A stretch of 64,000 bases of DNA from Roseburia faecis (GTDB lineage: Bacteria; Bacillota; Clostridia; Lachnospirales; Lachnospiraceae): the NCBI RefSeq assembly GCF_001406815.1, contig NZ_CVRR01000019.1:248001-312000 (forward strand). Direction: 5' to 3'. Positions 18,208 through 24,443 of the stretch are shown one piece after another; position 1 is the stretch's first letter, and each line of letters starts with the position of its first letter. A model generated the notes under the pieces. That model saw nothing but the letters and a program-made list of their open reading frames with translations, was not told the origin of the DNA and made no database searches. A program made the translations under genes and the position numbers.

Positions 18208-18469
18208 GTGTACTCATCTCCTTTTCCAGACTCTCATACACTTCCTGTGGAATTGCAGTCTTTAAGGAGCGCTCAAGTCCCTTGTTTTTTCTTGCCAGGC
18301 GAAGACACCCAGGATCTGCACAGATGTATGCTCCACGGCCGTTTTTACGACCGGTGGCATCCAGCATAATCTCATTTTCCGGTGTCTTAATTACCCGGAT
18401 CATTTCTTTTTTTTCCTTCATTTCATTACAGGCGACACACTTGCGCAATGGAATTTTTTTATTTGCCAT
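18200..18469 (-). CDS. rnpM: YlxR/RnpM family RNA-binding protein
   Basis: An 89-residue basic protein with the YlxR hallmark RKCVACNEMKEKKEMIRVI and GRGAYIC. In Bacillus subtilis the family member RnpM binds and modulates RNase P. It lies 2 nt after nusA and overlaps ylxQ, the conserved order. Confidence 0.92.
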   Translation of the reverse strand: MANKKIPLRKCVACNEMKEKKEMIRVIKTPENEIMLDATGRKNGRGAYICADPGCLRLARKNKGLERSLKTAIPQEVYESLEKEMSTLA

Positions 18470-18471
18470 AA

Positions 18472-19695
18472 TTACTCCTCAAAAGAAGTCTCATCTGCTG
18501 ATGTTTCTTCTACCGGCGCTTCTTCTGTTGATGCTTCTGCTTCGGTAGGAATTTCTTCTGTGGCATCCGGATCTTTGTAATATCCTTCCTCATCATACTC
18601 ATAATTATCATCATACTCATCGTCTTCATAATCATTTTCGTAATCAAGGAAATCTCCGGACTCTCTTGCCTGCGTCTCACTCTTGATATCAATCTTAAAT
18701 CCAGTCAGGCGGGCTGCCAGACGGGCATTTTGTCCTTCCTTACCAATAGCAAGCGATAACTGGTAATCCGGAACCACAACTTTTGCTGCTTTCTCGTCAG
18801 CGTCCGCAATAACGGAAATAACCTTTGCAGGACTTAATGCATTCTGAATCAAAATTGCAGGATTCTCATCCCATGTAATGATATCAATTTTTTCTCCGCG
18901 CAGCTCATTAACGATCGCATTGACACGTGCTCCGTTCATTCCGACACATGCGCCAACCGGATCTACATCCGGATCGTTCGACCATACCGCGATTTTTGTA
19001 CGGCTTCCTGCCTCACGTGAGATTGCTTTAATTTCAACGATACCATCCCGCACTTCGGAAACCTCTGACTCAAAAAGTCTCTTGACAAGCTCCGGATGTG
19101 TTCTGGAAACAAGAATCTTCGGTCCCTTTGAGGTTGCCTTCACTTCCAGAATATATACCTTAATGCGTTCGGTTGGCTGGAAGGTTTCCCCCTTGATCTG
19201 CTCACTTTCAGTCAGGAGTGCATCTGCTTTTCCCAGATTAATGCTGACATTGCGTCCGACATAACGCTGAACAACACCTGTTACGACTTCTTTTTCCATG
19301 CTGAAATACTCATCGTAAATCACTTTTCGTTCTTCTTCACGAATCTTCTGTAAGATCACGTTCTTGGCATTCTGTGTTGCAATACGGCCAAATTCCTTGG
19401 ATTTTACTTCTACCTGAACGATATCGCCCAATGTATATTTTCCATTGATCATCTGGGCATTCTGCAAAGAGATCTGCTCAATCGGATCTTCCACGGTCTC
19501 TACCACTGTTTTTTCCTGATAACAATGATATTCGCAGGTATCCGGATCAATCACAACTTTTACGTTGTCAGCCTTTCCAAAGTGATTTTTGCAGGCAGTT
19601 AAAAGGGAATTTTCAATTGCCTCCAGCAGCGTTTCTTTACTGATGTTTTTCTCCTTCTCCAGTATCGTTAACGCATCCAATAACTCATTATTCAT
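18472..19695 (-). CDS. nusA: Transcription termination/antitermination factor NusA
   Basis: A 407-residue NusA. The N-terminal RNA polymerase-binding domain is followed by S1 (about 130-200) and two KH domains (about 205-345, with VGACVGMNGARVNAI and AIGKEGQNARLAARL). A Firmicute-type C-terminus lacks the proteobacterial acidic repeats but ends in about 55 very acidic, Tyr-rich residues. It modulates pausing, termination and antitermination. The start ATG follows GGAGG. It is the second gene of the operon. Confidence 0.97.
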   Translation of the reverse strand: MNNELLDALTILEKEKNISKETLLEAIENSLLTACKNHFGKADNVKVVIDPDTCEYHCYQEKTVVETVEDPIEQISLQNAQMINGKYTLGDIVQVEVKSKEFGRIATQNAKNVILQKIREEERKVIYDEYFSMEKEVVTGVVQRYVGRNVSINLGKADALLTESEQIKGETFQPTERIKVYILEVKATSKGPKILVSRTHPELVKRLFESEVSEVRDGIVEIKAISREAGSRTKIAVWSNDPDVDPVGACVGMNGARVNAIVNELRGEKIDIITWDENPAILIQNALSPAKVISVIADADEKAAKVVVPDYQLSLAIGKEGQNARLAARLTGFKIDIKSETQARESGDFLDYENDYEDDEYDDNYEYDEEGYYKDPDATEEIPTEAEASTEEAPVEETSADETSFEE

Positions 19696-19741
19696 GATTT
19701 TTATCCTCCATATATATTGATCGTATTTTTAAGTCATTGTT

Positions 19742-20209
19742 CTAAAAATCAATTGCCTGTCGGATCAGTGCAATATCTGTTTTCAAAAAGGTGGTCTCTT
19801 TGTCGTTCTCATCCGCAATTGTTACCGATGTATCATCATATGCTTTCAAAATCCCTGTAAACTCTTTGCACCGGTCGATCGCGCGATAGGTACGGATTTC
19901 AATTTTCTTCCCCATATTGCGCACATAATCTTTTTCTTTTTTGAGCGGTCTGCCAAGTCCCGGAGAACTTACCTCAAACGTATACGAATCTGAAATAAAA
20001 TCTTCCTGATCCAGCAGTTCATTCATCTCACGTGCTACCGCTTCACAATCATTGATTGTAATGCCGCCTTCCTTATCAATATACGCCCGCAGATAATACG
20101 TGCTGCCTTCCTTGACATATTCTACATCTACCAGTTCAAACTGCATCCTCTCCAAAATTGGAAGGATCAACTGTTCTGTCTTTGCTTCATAAGTACTTGC
20201 TTTTGACAT
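19742..20209 (-). CDS. rimP: Ribosome maturation factor RimP
   Basis: A 155-residue 30S maturation factor. The family motif GGITINDCEAVAREMNELLD and the EVSSPGLGRPLKKEKDY block are intact. I choose ATG 20209 (MSKASTYEAK), which has AGGTGG upstream; the frame is open to 20245 but without support. It heads the rimP-to-ribF operon and lies 36 nt after a terminator-like hairpin in the leader. Confidence 0.95.
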   Translation of the reverse strand: MSKASTYEAKTEQLILPILERMQFELVDVEYVKEGSTYYLRAYIDKEGGITINDCEAVAREMNELLDQEDFISDSYTFEVSSPGLGRPLKKEKDYVRNMGKKIEIRTYRAIDRCKEFTGILKAYDDTSVTIADENDKETTFLKTDIALIRQAIDF

Positions 20210-20242
20210 GTTACCACCTCTTTTCTTCATCATCGCATTTTT

Positions 20243-20279
20243 CACAAAAATTTGAGAGAGGACATCTGCCCTCTCTCAA
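20243..20279 (-). terminator. Attenuator-like hairpin in the rimP operon leader
   Basis: A perfect 10-bp stem (20270-20279 with 20252-20261), 8-nt loop, followed on the minus strand by ATTTTTGTG. No gene ends just upstream on this strand (the tRNA has its own terminator at 20362-20391). The hairpin therefore belongs to the untranslated leader of rimP or ends stray tRNA read-through. Confidence 0.65.
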
Positions 20280-20361
20280 CCTTAGTTTCTATGCTACTTT
20301 TGTTATCATATCACTCTTTTCCCCTGATTTCAAGGGATTTTATATTTTTATTTTATAAAAC

Positions 20362-20391
20362 AAAAAAGTTCCTACCATATCTGGTAAGAAC
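20362..20391 (-). terminator. Terminator of tRNA-Glu copy 1
   Basis: A 10-bp stem (20382-20391 with 20368-20377, one G-U pair), 4-nt loop, six T on the minus strand. It starts 5 nt after the mature tRNA 3' end. Confidence 0.88.
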
Positions 20392-20396
20392 TTCAG

Positions 20397-20468
20397 CAGT
20401 CCGTACGGGAATCGAACCCGTGTTTCCGCCGTGAGAGGGCGGCGTCTTAACCGCTTGACCAACGAACC
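20397..20468 (-). tRNA. tRNA-Glu (anticodon CTC), copy 1
   Basis: A 72-nt cloverleaf. The acceptor GGTTCGT pairs with ACGGACT (two G-U pairs), discriminator G73. Anticodon stem CCGCC/GGCGG holds loop CTCTCAC, giving anticodon CTC (reads GAG). The T-arm carries GGTTCGATTCC. CCA is not encoded. The sequence is identical to copies at 21700 and 24268. Confidence 0.95.
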
Positions 20469-20475
20469 GTGTATT

Positions 20476-20504
20476 ATACTATCATAGCACAGGCCATGCG
20501 TCAA
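20476..20504 (-). promoter_or_regulatory. Promoter of tRNA-Glu copy 1
   Basis: Minus strand TTGACG (20504-20499), 17-nt spacer, TAGTAT (20481-20476). Predicted +1 falls about 1 nt before the mature tRNA 5' end. The overlapping TATAAT (20478-20473) has a 20-nt spacing and would initiate inside the tRNA, so it is less likely. Confidence 0.65.
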
Positions 20505-20555
20505 GTACTTTTTTCAGAAGCCTGGTTATTGTTCCCCTGCAAGCAGTAACAAGAC

Positions 20556-20584
20556 TTGTACTTTCTTTCCCATATGTATATAAT
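20556..20584 (+). promoter_or_regulatory. Promoter of exoA
   Basis: TTGTAC (20556-20561), 17-nt spacer, TATAAT (20579-20584), followed by a 25-nt leader and AGGAGG ahead of the exoA ATG. Confidence 0.72.
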
Positions 20585-20616
20585 TTGTATAAAAGCAACT
20601 CAGGAGGACATCAGAA

Positions 20617-21372
20617 ATGAAACTTATCTCATGGAACGTTAACGGGCTGCGCGCCTGTGTACAAAAAGGATTTCTCGATTATTTTCATGCCGCAGATGCC
20701 GATTTTTTCTGCATTCAGGAATCCAAGCTGCAGGAAGGACAGATCGCACTTGATCTGCCGGGCTACCACCAGTACTGGAATTACGCCGAGAAAAAAGGCT
20801 ACTCCGGCACGGCAATCTTTGCAAAACACGAACCTCTTCAGGTCACACGCGGCATCGGCACCGCAATCTGCGATACCGAAGGCCGGGTGATCACCCTCGA
20901 ATATGACAGCTTCTATCTTGTTACCTGCTACACTCCAAACTCCCAGAATGAACTGGCACGGCTTTCCTACCGCATGGAATGGGAAGATGCTTTCCGCGCT
21001 TATCTTCTTCAGCTTGACAGCAAAAAGCCGGTCATTCTCTGCGGCGATTTAAATGTTGCACACACGGAGATCGATCTGAAAAATCCAAAGACCAACCGCA
21101 AAAATGCCGGTTTTTCCGATGAAGAACGGGAAAAAATGACCGAACTTTTAAGCGCCGGTTTTACGGATACCTTCCGTTACTTTTATCCGGATGCCGAGGG
21201 CATTTATTCCTGGTGGTCCTACCGCTTTAAAGCCCGCGAGAAAAACGCCGGATGGCGGATCGATTATTTCATCACTTCCAGACGGCTGGATTCCAGTCTC
21301 ACCGGAGCAGCTATCCATACCGATGTATTCGGTTCAGATCACTGTCCTGTGGAACTGACCATTGAATTGTAA
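20617..21372 (+). CDS. exoA: Exodeoxyribonuclease III / AP endonuclease
   Basis: A 251-residue EEP-fold nuclease for base-excision repair that cuts DNA at abasic sites and trims 3' ends. Seen motifs: SWNVNGLRA at the N-terminus, the metal ligand Glu35 in IQESKLQ, CGDLNVAHTEIDL, WWSYRFKAREKNAGWRIDY and the C-terminal GSDHCPVEL. It is one of the few plus-strand genes, transcribed alone between tRNA-Glu copies 1 and 2, with its own promoter and a long terminator. Base composition resembles the surrounding chromosome, unlike the AT-rich stretch beyond 21.4 kb. Confidence 0.95.
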   Translation: MKLISWNVNGLRACVQKGFLDYFHAADADFFCIQESKLQEGQIALDLPGYHQYWNYAEKKGYSGTAIFAKHEPLQVTRGIGTAICDTEGRVITLEYDSFYLVTCYTPNSQNELARLSYRMEWEDAFRAYLLQLDSKKPVILCGDLNVAHTEIDLKNPKTNRKNAGFSDEEREKMTELLSAGFTDTFRYFYPDAEGIYSWWSYRFKAREKNAGWRIDYFITSRRLDSSLTGAAIHTDVFGSDHCPVELTIEL

Positions 21373-21387
21373 AGAAGTTTATTTCGT

Positions 21388-21435
21388 AAAAATCCAGTGT
21401 TTTCACGGATGATTCCATGAAAACACTGGATTTTT
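21388..21435 (+). terminator. Terminator of exoA (bidirectional)
   Basis: An 18-bp perfect stem (21388-21405 with 21418-21435) and 12-nt loop, T-rich on both sides. The same ATCCAGTG core recurs in the terminator of tRNA copy 3 at 24204-24258. Confidence 0.88.
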
Positions 21436-21437
21436 CA

Positions 21438-21600
21438 TTATGCGTACATCAATTTTCCTTTTGGCACTGGAATTTCCCGCCCAATAGCCTTTGCCGTCTC
21501 TATCCATTCGGAAATAACTGTTTCCACATTTTCCAAAGCCTCTGCCGCCGTTTCTCCATCATAAACTTTATTTCCGCGAGGATGCGCAGCTCGCGGAGCG
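21438..21600 (-). pseudogene. Remnant of a HicB-like antitoxin, C-terminal part only
   Basis: The minus-strand frame ending at TAA 21438-21440 encodes about 40 residues that read like the HicB C-terminus: YDGETAAEALENVETVISEW, then IETAKAIGREIPVPKGKLMY. The N-terminal HicB core and any hicA toxin are absent; upstream the frame runs into palindromic sequence at 21573-21639. I take it as a decayed toxin-antitoxin gene. The family call is from memory of HicB sequences. Confidence 0.65.
21573..21597. repeat. 8-bp GC-rich inverted repeat
   Basis: TCCGCGAG (21573-21580) and CTCGCGGA (21590-21597) separated by 9 nt. It lies at the broken end of the hicB remnant and 3 nt from a larger palindrome. 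Confidence 0.6.
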
Positions 21601-21639
21601 TTATTTAATCATAGGAAGGAATTTCCTATGATTAAATAA
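21601..21639. repeat. 17-bp perfect inverted repeat
   Basis: The arms 21601-21617 and 21623-21639 are perfectly complementary around a 5-nt centre (GGAAT). The arms are AT-rich, with no T-run that would make it an ordinary terminator beyond the adjacent one. It may be the trace of a small palindromic mobile element or a strong transcript hairpin. Confidence 0.7.
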
Positions 21640-21670
21640 AAAAAATGCTGTCATACGACAACATTTTTTC
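21638..21670 (-). terminator. Terminator of tRNA-Glu copy 2
   Basis: A 10-bp stem (21657-21666 with 21643-21652, one G-U pair) and 4-nt loop, followed on the minus strand by a T-run. A smaller hairpin (CTATTAT/ATAATAG) lies between it and the tRNA 3' end. Confidence 0.75.
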
Positions 21671-21699
21671 GGGTTGGGCTATTATATTTATAATAGTAA

Positions 21700-21771
21700 C
21701 AGTCCGTACGGGAATCGAACCCGTGTTTCCGCCGTGAGAGGGCGGCGTCTTAACCGCTTGACCAACGAACC
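21700..21771 (-). tRNA. tRNA-Glu (anticodon CTC), copy 2
   Basis: A 72-nt gene identical to copies 1 and 3 over the whole mature sequence, including the non-canonical G-U acceptor pairs. CCA is not encoded. Confidence 0.95.
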
Positions 21772-21778
21772 GTGTATT

Positions 21779-21807
21779 ATACTATCATACACAATACTCT
21801 TTGTCAA
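21779..21807 (-). promoter_or_regulatory. Promoter of tRNA-Glu copy 2
   Basis: Minus strand TTGACA (21807-21802), 17-nt spacer, TAGTAT (21784-21779), in the same position relative to the tRNA as for copies 1 and 3. Confidence 0.68.
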
Positions 21808-21910
21808 ATACTTTTTTCATATTTTTATCTTTATATTTCCAGAGTTAGAAGAACTTGCCTTCGACTTAGGCGATATCGTGCCATCCTTTATCGTTCTGGC
21901 CTCTTTCTTG

Positions 21911-22366
21911 TTATTTCTTTATTTTTGCAAGTGTCTTATAAAATGGCTTGAATATCTTGTTAAGTTGCGTTCCATTCTTTGGATATTGCTTTGTGATTTT
22001 AGCACTCATAGACTTCTTATCGCCTACTATGTTATTTGATAGATACCCTGAAAACGATTCTGGAACATCAATATTAGCTGTATTCGTGTGAATCAAGATA
22101 AGTTCAATAAATTTCTTTAGTTTAGTATCTTTCTTCCATCGAACCGCAGGTGCTTCGAATTTCTCTTTTTTCAAAGCCTTGTAAATATTCTCACCATTTT
22201 TGTTGCCATAAAAGTGTACAAGCGCAAGATGGATATATGATGGTTCATTTTTCCAACACAGTTTATAATGGTATAGAGCTCATTTTTTATCTACACCACT
22301 TATCTTTTCTGTCACTTTTACTGATGAAGAGTTGACAACATTCTCTTCAACAGATACAGGCACTTT
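21911..22366 (-). pseudogene. Unrecognised gene remnant with an in-frame stop
   Basis: One minus-strand frame is open from 22366 to the stop at 21911 except for TGA at 22282-22280. After the stop it reads on through YIHLALVHFYGNKNGENIYK and an 87-residue Lys-rich tail (from ATG 22174: MKKEKFEAPAVRWKKDTK onward). The lack of an SD before ATG 22174, together with continuity of sense sequence across it, suggests a broken longer gene. I do not recognise the family. Its 5' side overlaps the decayed end of the hsdM remnant. Confidence 0.45.
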
Positions 22367-22941
22367 CTATAGGTTTGAGTTTGATATATTAGAGCGCGGT
22401 ACTCTACTTCGGTACGTTTTCTATCAATTTCCTGCTCACGATTCTTAAATCTCTTGATGATATCAGTGATATCATTTTCAGACACAACAGCTCTCTTATC
22501 ATCAAGACTGAAGCCATCAGCCTTCATATCATAGAACCACACATTATCCGTTCCACCATGCTCTGTTTTAGTAAATACCAGAATAGCGGTAGATACACCG
22601 GCATATGGTTTAAACACACCGGAAGGCATGGAAATAACAGCCTCCAATCTCTGATTTTCTACAATCTCTGTTCTGATATCCTTATGCGCTTTAGAAGATC
22701 CAAAAAGCACTCCATCCGGTACAATACAAGCACATCTTCCACCAATCTTTAAGATACGAAGGAACAAGGTAAGGAATAATAATTCTGTTTTCTTTGTCTT
22801 ACATACCTTAAGCAAATCTCCGGAAACTGACTCTGCATCCAGACTTCCCTTAAAAGGTGGATTGGCAAGTACCAACGAATACTTGTCCTTATCCTGATTT
22901 TGATCAGACAGACTGTCTCTATATTCGATAGATATTTCCAT
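22318..22941 (-). pseudogene. Type I restriction methylase (HsdM) fragment
   Basis: 207 residues containing the N6-adenine methylase motif IV in LANPPFKGSLDAES and the HsdM blocks KTKKTELLFLTLFLRILKIGG, VPDGVLFGSSKAHK and SGVFKPYAGVSTAILVFTK. The SAM-binding motif I region (about the first 200 residues of a normal HsdM) is missing, and after EIDRKRTE the sequence no longer follows the family, so both ends are lost. No hsdS or hsdR is nearby. It begins 3 nt after the toxin stop codon, so the toxin-antitoxin module may have been inserted here. Confidence 0.8.
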
Positions 22942-22944
22942 CTA

Positions 22945-23418
22945 TTATAATAATTCCTGTTCTATACTAAAGACATCTGGAAAAATCAGCTTTGCGCCCT
23001 TTCTCTGCAACACTAATACTTTCCCTGCCTTATCCTTCAATTCCTTTTCCAATCTACCATCAACACGAACTGGTATATTGGCAGCAGAGTCCAAATACTC
23101 ATTTTTCATATATTTTTCTGTAATCGGACACATATTTTGAATCAAAAAAGCCTTCTCATGACCAAGTACTTCTCCAAAAACAATTGTATCGCACCTATGG
23201 TACTTTTGCATTTTCTTATTATAAATCCCCTTAAATTTAGAAACCTGTGACGAAAACGGAATCATCCAAAATAGCTGAGTATTACTATCCTGGAATGCGT
23301 AAAAACATGGTCTGTCATGCAACTGTCCATTTACTTTTTCCTTATTCTGCATCAAATAAGGATCTGGAAAATCCTTAAAGTACTGATCATCAATATAATA
23401 AAAATGTCCTATTTCCAT
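22945..23418 (-). CDS. Type III toxin, CptN/ToxN-like endoribonuclease
   Basis: A 157-residue protein starting at ATG 23418 (MEIGHFYYIDDQYFKDFPDP) with SD AGGAGAAG; an in-frame extension to 23469 runs into the upstream terminator. The sequence resembles the Lachnospiraceae CptN type III toxins as I remember them: an N-terminal beta-strand start, RPCFYAFQD, FWMIPFSSQVSKFKGIYNKK and CDTIVFGEVLGHEKAFLIQN. Members cleave RNA at A-rich sites and process their own repeat-RNA antitoxin. The layout is the type III hallmark: promoter, tandem repeats, leaky terminator, toxin gene. The family assignment is by recall and context, not alignment. Confidence 0.78.
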   Translation of the reverse strand: MEIGHFYYIDDQYFKDFPDPYLMQNKEKVNGQLHDRPCFYAFQDSNTQLFWMIPFSSQVSKFKGIYNKKMQKYHRCDTIVFGEVLGHEKAFLIQNMCPITEKYMKNEYLDSAANIPVRVDGRLEKELKDKAGKVLVLQRKGAKLIFPDVFSIEQELL

Positions 23419-23434
23419 TTCTTCTCCTATCGTT

Positions 23435-23467
23435 AAAAAGAGGCCCCATCCTCTCGAATGGAACCTC
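23435..23467 (-). terminator. Terminator between antitoxin repeats and toxin gene
   Basis: A 12-bp stem (23456-23467 with 23440-23451, including G-U pairs) capped by a GAGA tetraloop, then five T on the minus strand. The toxin SD begins directly after the T-run. In type III systems such a hairpin keeps antitoxin RNA in excess over toxin mRNA. Confidence 0.88.
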
Positions 23468-23470
23468 AAA

Positions 23471-23586
23471 ACATTTGAACTCGACCTTTTCTAAGTCGCA
23501 TATCGAGTAGCGACAAACATTTGAACTCGACCTTGTTTGAGTTGCATATCGAGTAGCAACAAACATTTGCAGTAATCTCTTACTGT
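23471..23586 (-). ncRNA. CptI-like RNA antitoxin with 46-nt tandem repeats
   Basis: Two full 46-nt repeats (23517-23562 and 23471-23516 in transcript order) plus partial units at each side. Each full repeat can form an H-type pseudoknot: stem 1 GTTGC/GCAAC in one repeat and GTCGC/GCGAC in the other, a compensatory T-A to C-G exchange. Stem 2 pairs ACTCGA in the stem 1 loop with downstream TCGAGT in both. The 5' end is taken from the promoter at 23593-23621. Known type III antitoxins are pseudoknotted 34-48 nt repeat units. Confidence 0.8.
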
Positions 23587-23592
23587 ACTTAA

Positions 23593-23621
23593 AATATACA
23601 TCCAAATGAGCCGCTTGTCAA
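23593..23621 (-). promoter_or_regulatory. Promoter of the type III toxin-antitoxin operon
   Basis: Minus strand TTGACA (23621-23616), 17-nt spacer, TATATT (23598-23593). Predicted +1 is near 23586, about 16-23 nt ahead of the repeat array. Confidence 0.8.
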
Positions 23622-24009
23622 TGTCAAAATAAGTTCAAATCGCAGCTTATGGCTGCATTAATATTATATGTTCATATCCAATTAGATATTCATTTTACAC
23701 GATACTGCTGAACATTTCAACGATTGCACACTATATAACGATAGCCCTTACATTCTAACGATTGCTACTACCGTTAAAATTTGTACTTCTACATCGGCTT
23801 GTTTGCATTCCCTCATTCGTAGTATTACCGTAGTCCCTTACTACTACACTTGCCACGATATACCCAAGTAATGCCCCCTAAAGCCTTGATTTTACTGACT
23901 TTCCATAGCCCTGCCGTGGCATACGAATAAAACACGAATTGATGTCATAATATACCTCCTGCTGACAAGAAATGCCCTGTTTTGCAAGGTTTCTTGGGTA
24001 TTTTGTGAA
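23622..24009. other. Gene-free AT-rich stretch, probable mobile-element relic
   Basis: I see no convincing gene in these 388 bases. On the minus strand there is an AGGAGG at about 23956 followed by ATG 23948 and an 18-codon frame, and two other short frames are open across the same place, none persuasive. The motif AACGAT recurs at 23719, 23738 and 23757. The low GC and broken frames match the neighbouring gene remnants. Confidence 0.4.
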
Positions 24010-24135
24010 TTACTCTGAAAATGCAGAAGGATCTTTCATCCAATCGTAGAATCGTTTGCGAATTTTTTTCAATTCTTCTTTAGCACCAGGAATCTCTTCC
24101 AATTTTACTAAGTGCATAACTTTTATCCCCATCAT
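24010..24135 (-). CDS. Small ORF of 41 residues, possibly a gene fragment
   Basis: ATG 24135 to TAA 24010 encodes a charged peptide (MMGIKVMHLVKLEEIPGAKE, then ELKKIRKRFYDWMKDPSAFS and a final E). There is no SD before the ATG, and the open frame continues upstream for about 12 codons, so it may be the C-terminal end of a lost gene rather than an intact small protein. I do not recognise it. Confidence 0.3.
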   Translation of the reverse strand: MMGIKVMHLVKLEEIPGAKEELKKIRKRFYDWMKDPSAFSE

Positions 24136-24203
24136 CTCATAGGTAATCTTGTTTCGACATTCTAACCCGACGTTTCGGTTTCATATATGACCATATAAGA
24201 AAA

Positions 24204-24258
24204 CAAAAAATCCAGTGCCTACAACAGCTTCCTAAGAATCTGTATAAACACTGGATTT
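24204..24258 (-). terminator. Terminator of tRNA-Glu copy 3
   Basis: A 10-bp stem (24249-24258 with 24208-24217) closing a 31-nt loop, then a T-run on the minus strand. The arms share ATCCAGTG with the exoA terminator. Confidence 0.65.
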
Positions 24259-24267
24259 ATATCTCAG

Positions 24268-24339
24268 CAGTCCGTACGGGAATCGAACCCGTGTTTCCGC
24301 CGTGAGAGGGCGGCGTCTTAACCGCTTGACCAACGAACC
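24268..24339 (-). tRNA. tRNA-Glu (anticodon CTC), copy 3
   Basis: A 72-nt gene identical to copies 1 and 2. CCA is not encoded. It marks the right edge of the accessory stretch; galE starts the normal gene order again beyond it. Confidence 0.95.
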
Positions 24340-24346
24340 GTGTATT

Positions 24347-24375
24347 ATAATAGCATACACTCCACGCTTCGTCAA
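24347..24375 (-). promoter_or_regulatory. Promoter of tRNA-Glu copy 3
   Basis: Minus strand TTGACG (24375-24370), 17-nt spacer, TATTAT (24352-24347). The best -10 of the three copies; +1 again falls next to the mature 5' end. Confidence 0.7.
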
Positions 24376-24443
24376 GCATATTTTTCATATTTTTCAAAAA
24401 TATTCAAACAAATTCGAAAATAAGACTTTTCCCTCTTTTTTAA

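Noticed and set aside
23471-23570. The 46-nt repeats as a CRISPR array
   Set aside because: The repeats are directly adjacent with no spacers, only two full units, no cas genes, and a promoter-terminator-toxin context fits a type III antitoxin.
23419-23605. A protein reading through the antitoxin repeats (71 codons) and a 17-residue extension of the toxin
   Set aside because: Both read through the repeat array or the terminator hairpin; the SD and family N-terminus support ATG 23418.
23892-23948. An 18-codon frame with a good SD resembling the start of a low-molecular-weight tyrosine phosphatase (VLFVCHG)
   Set aside because: The match is only about seven residues, the next residues do not continue the active-site loop, and two other frames across the same bases are equally open.
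20397-24339. Calling the whole tRNA-bounded region an integrative element
   Set aside because: No integrase, relaxase or replication gene is visible, and exoA looks native, so only a hot spot with remnants can be supported.
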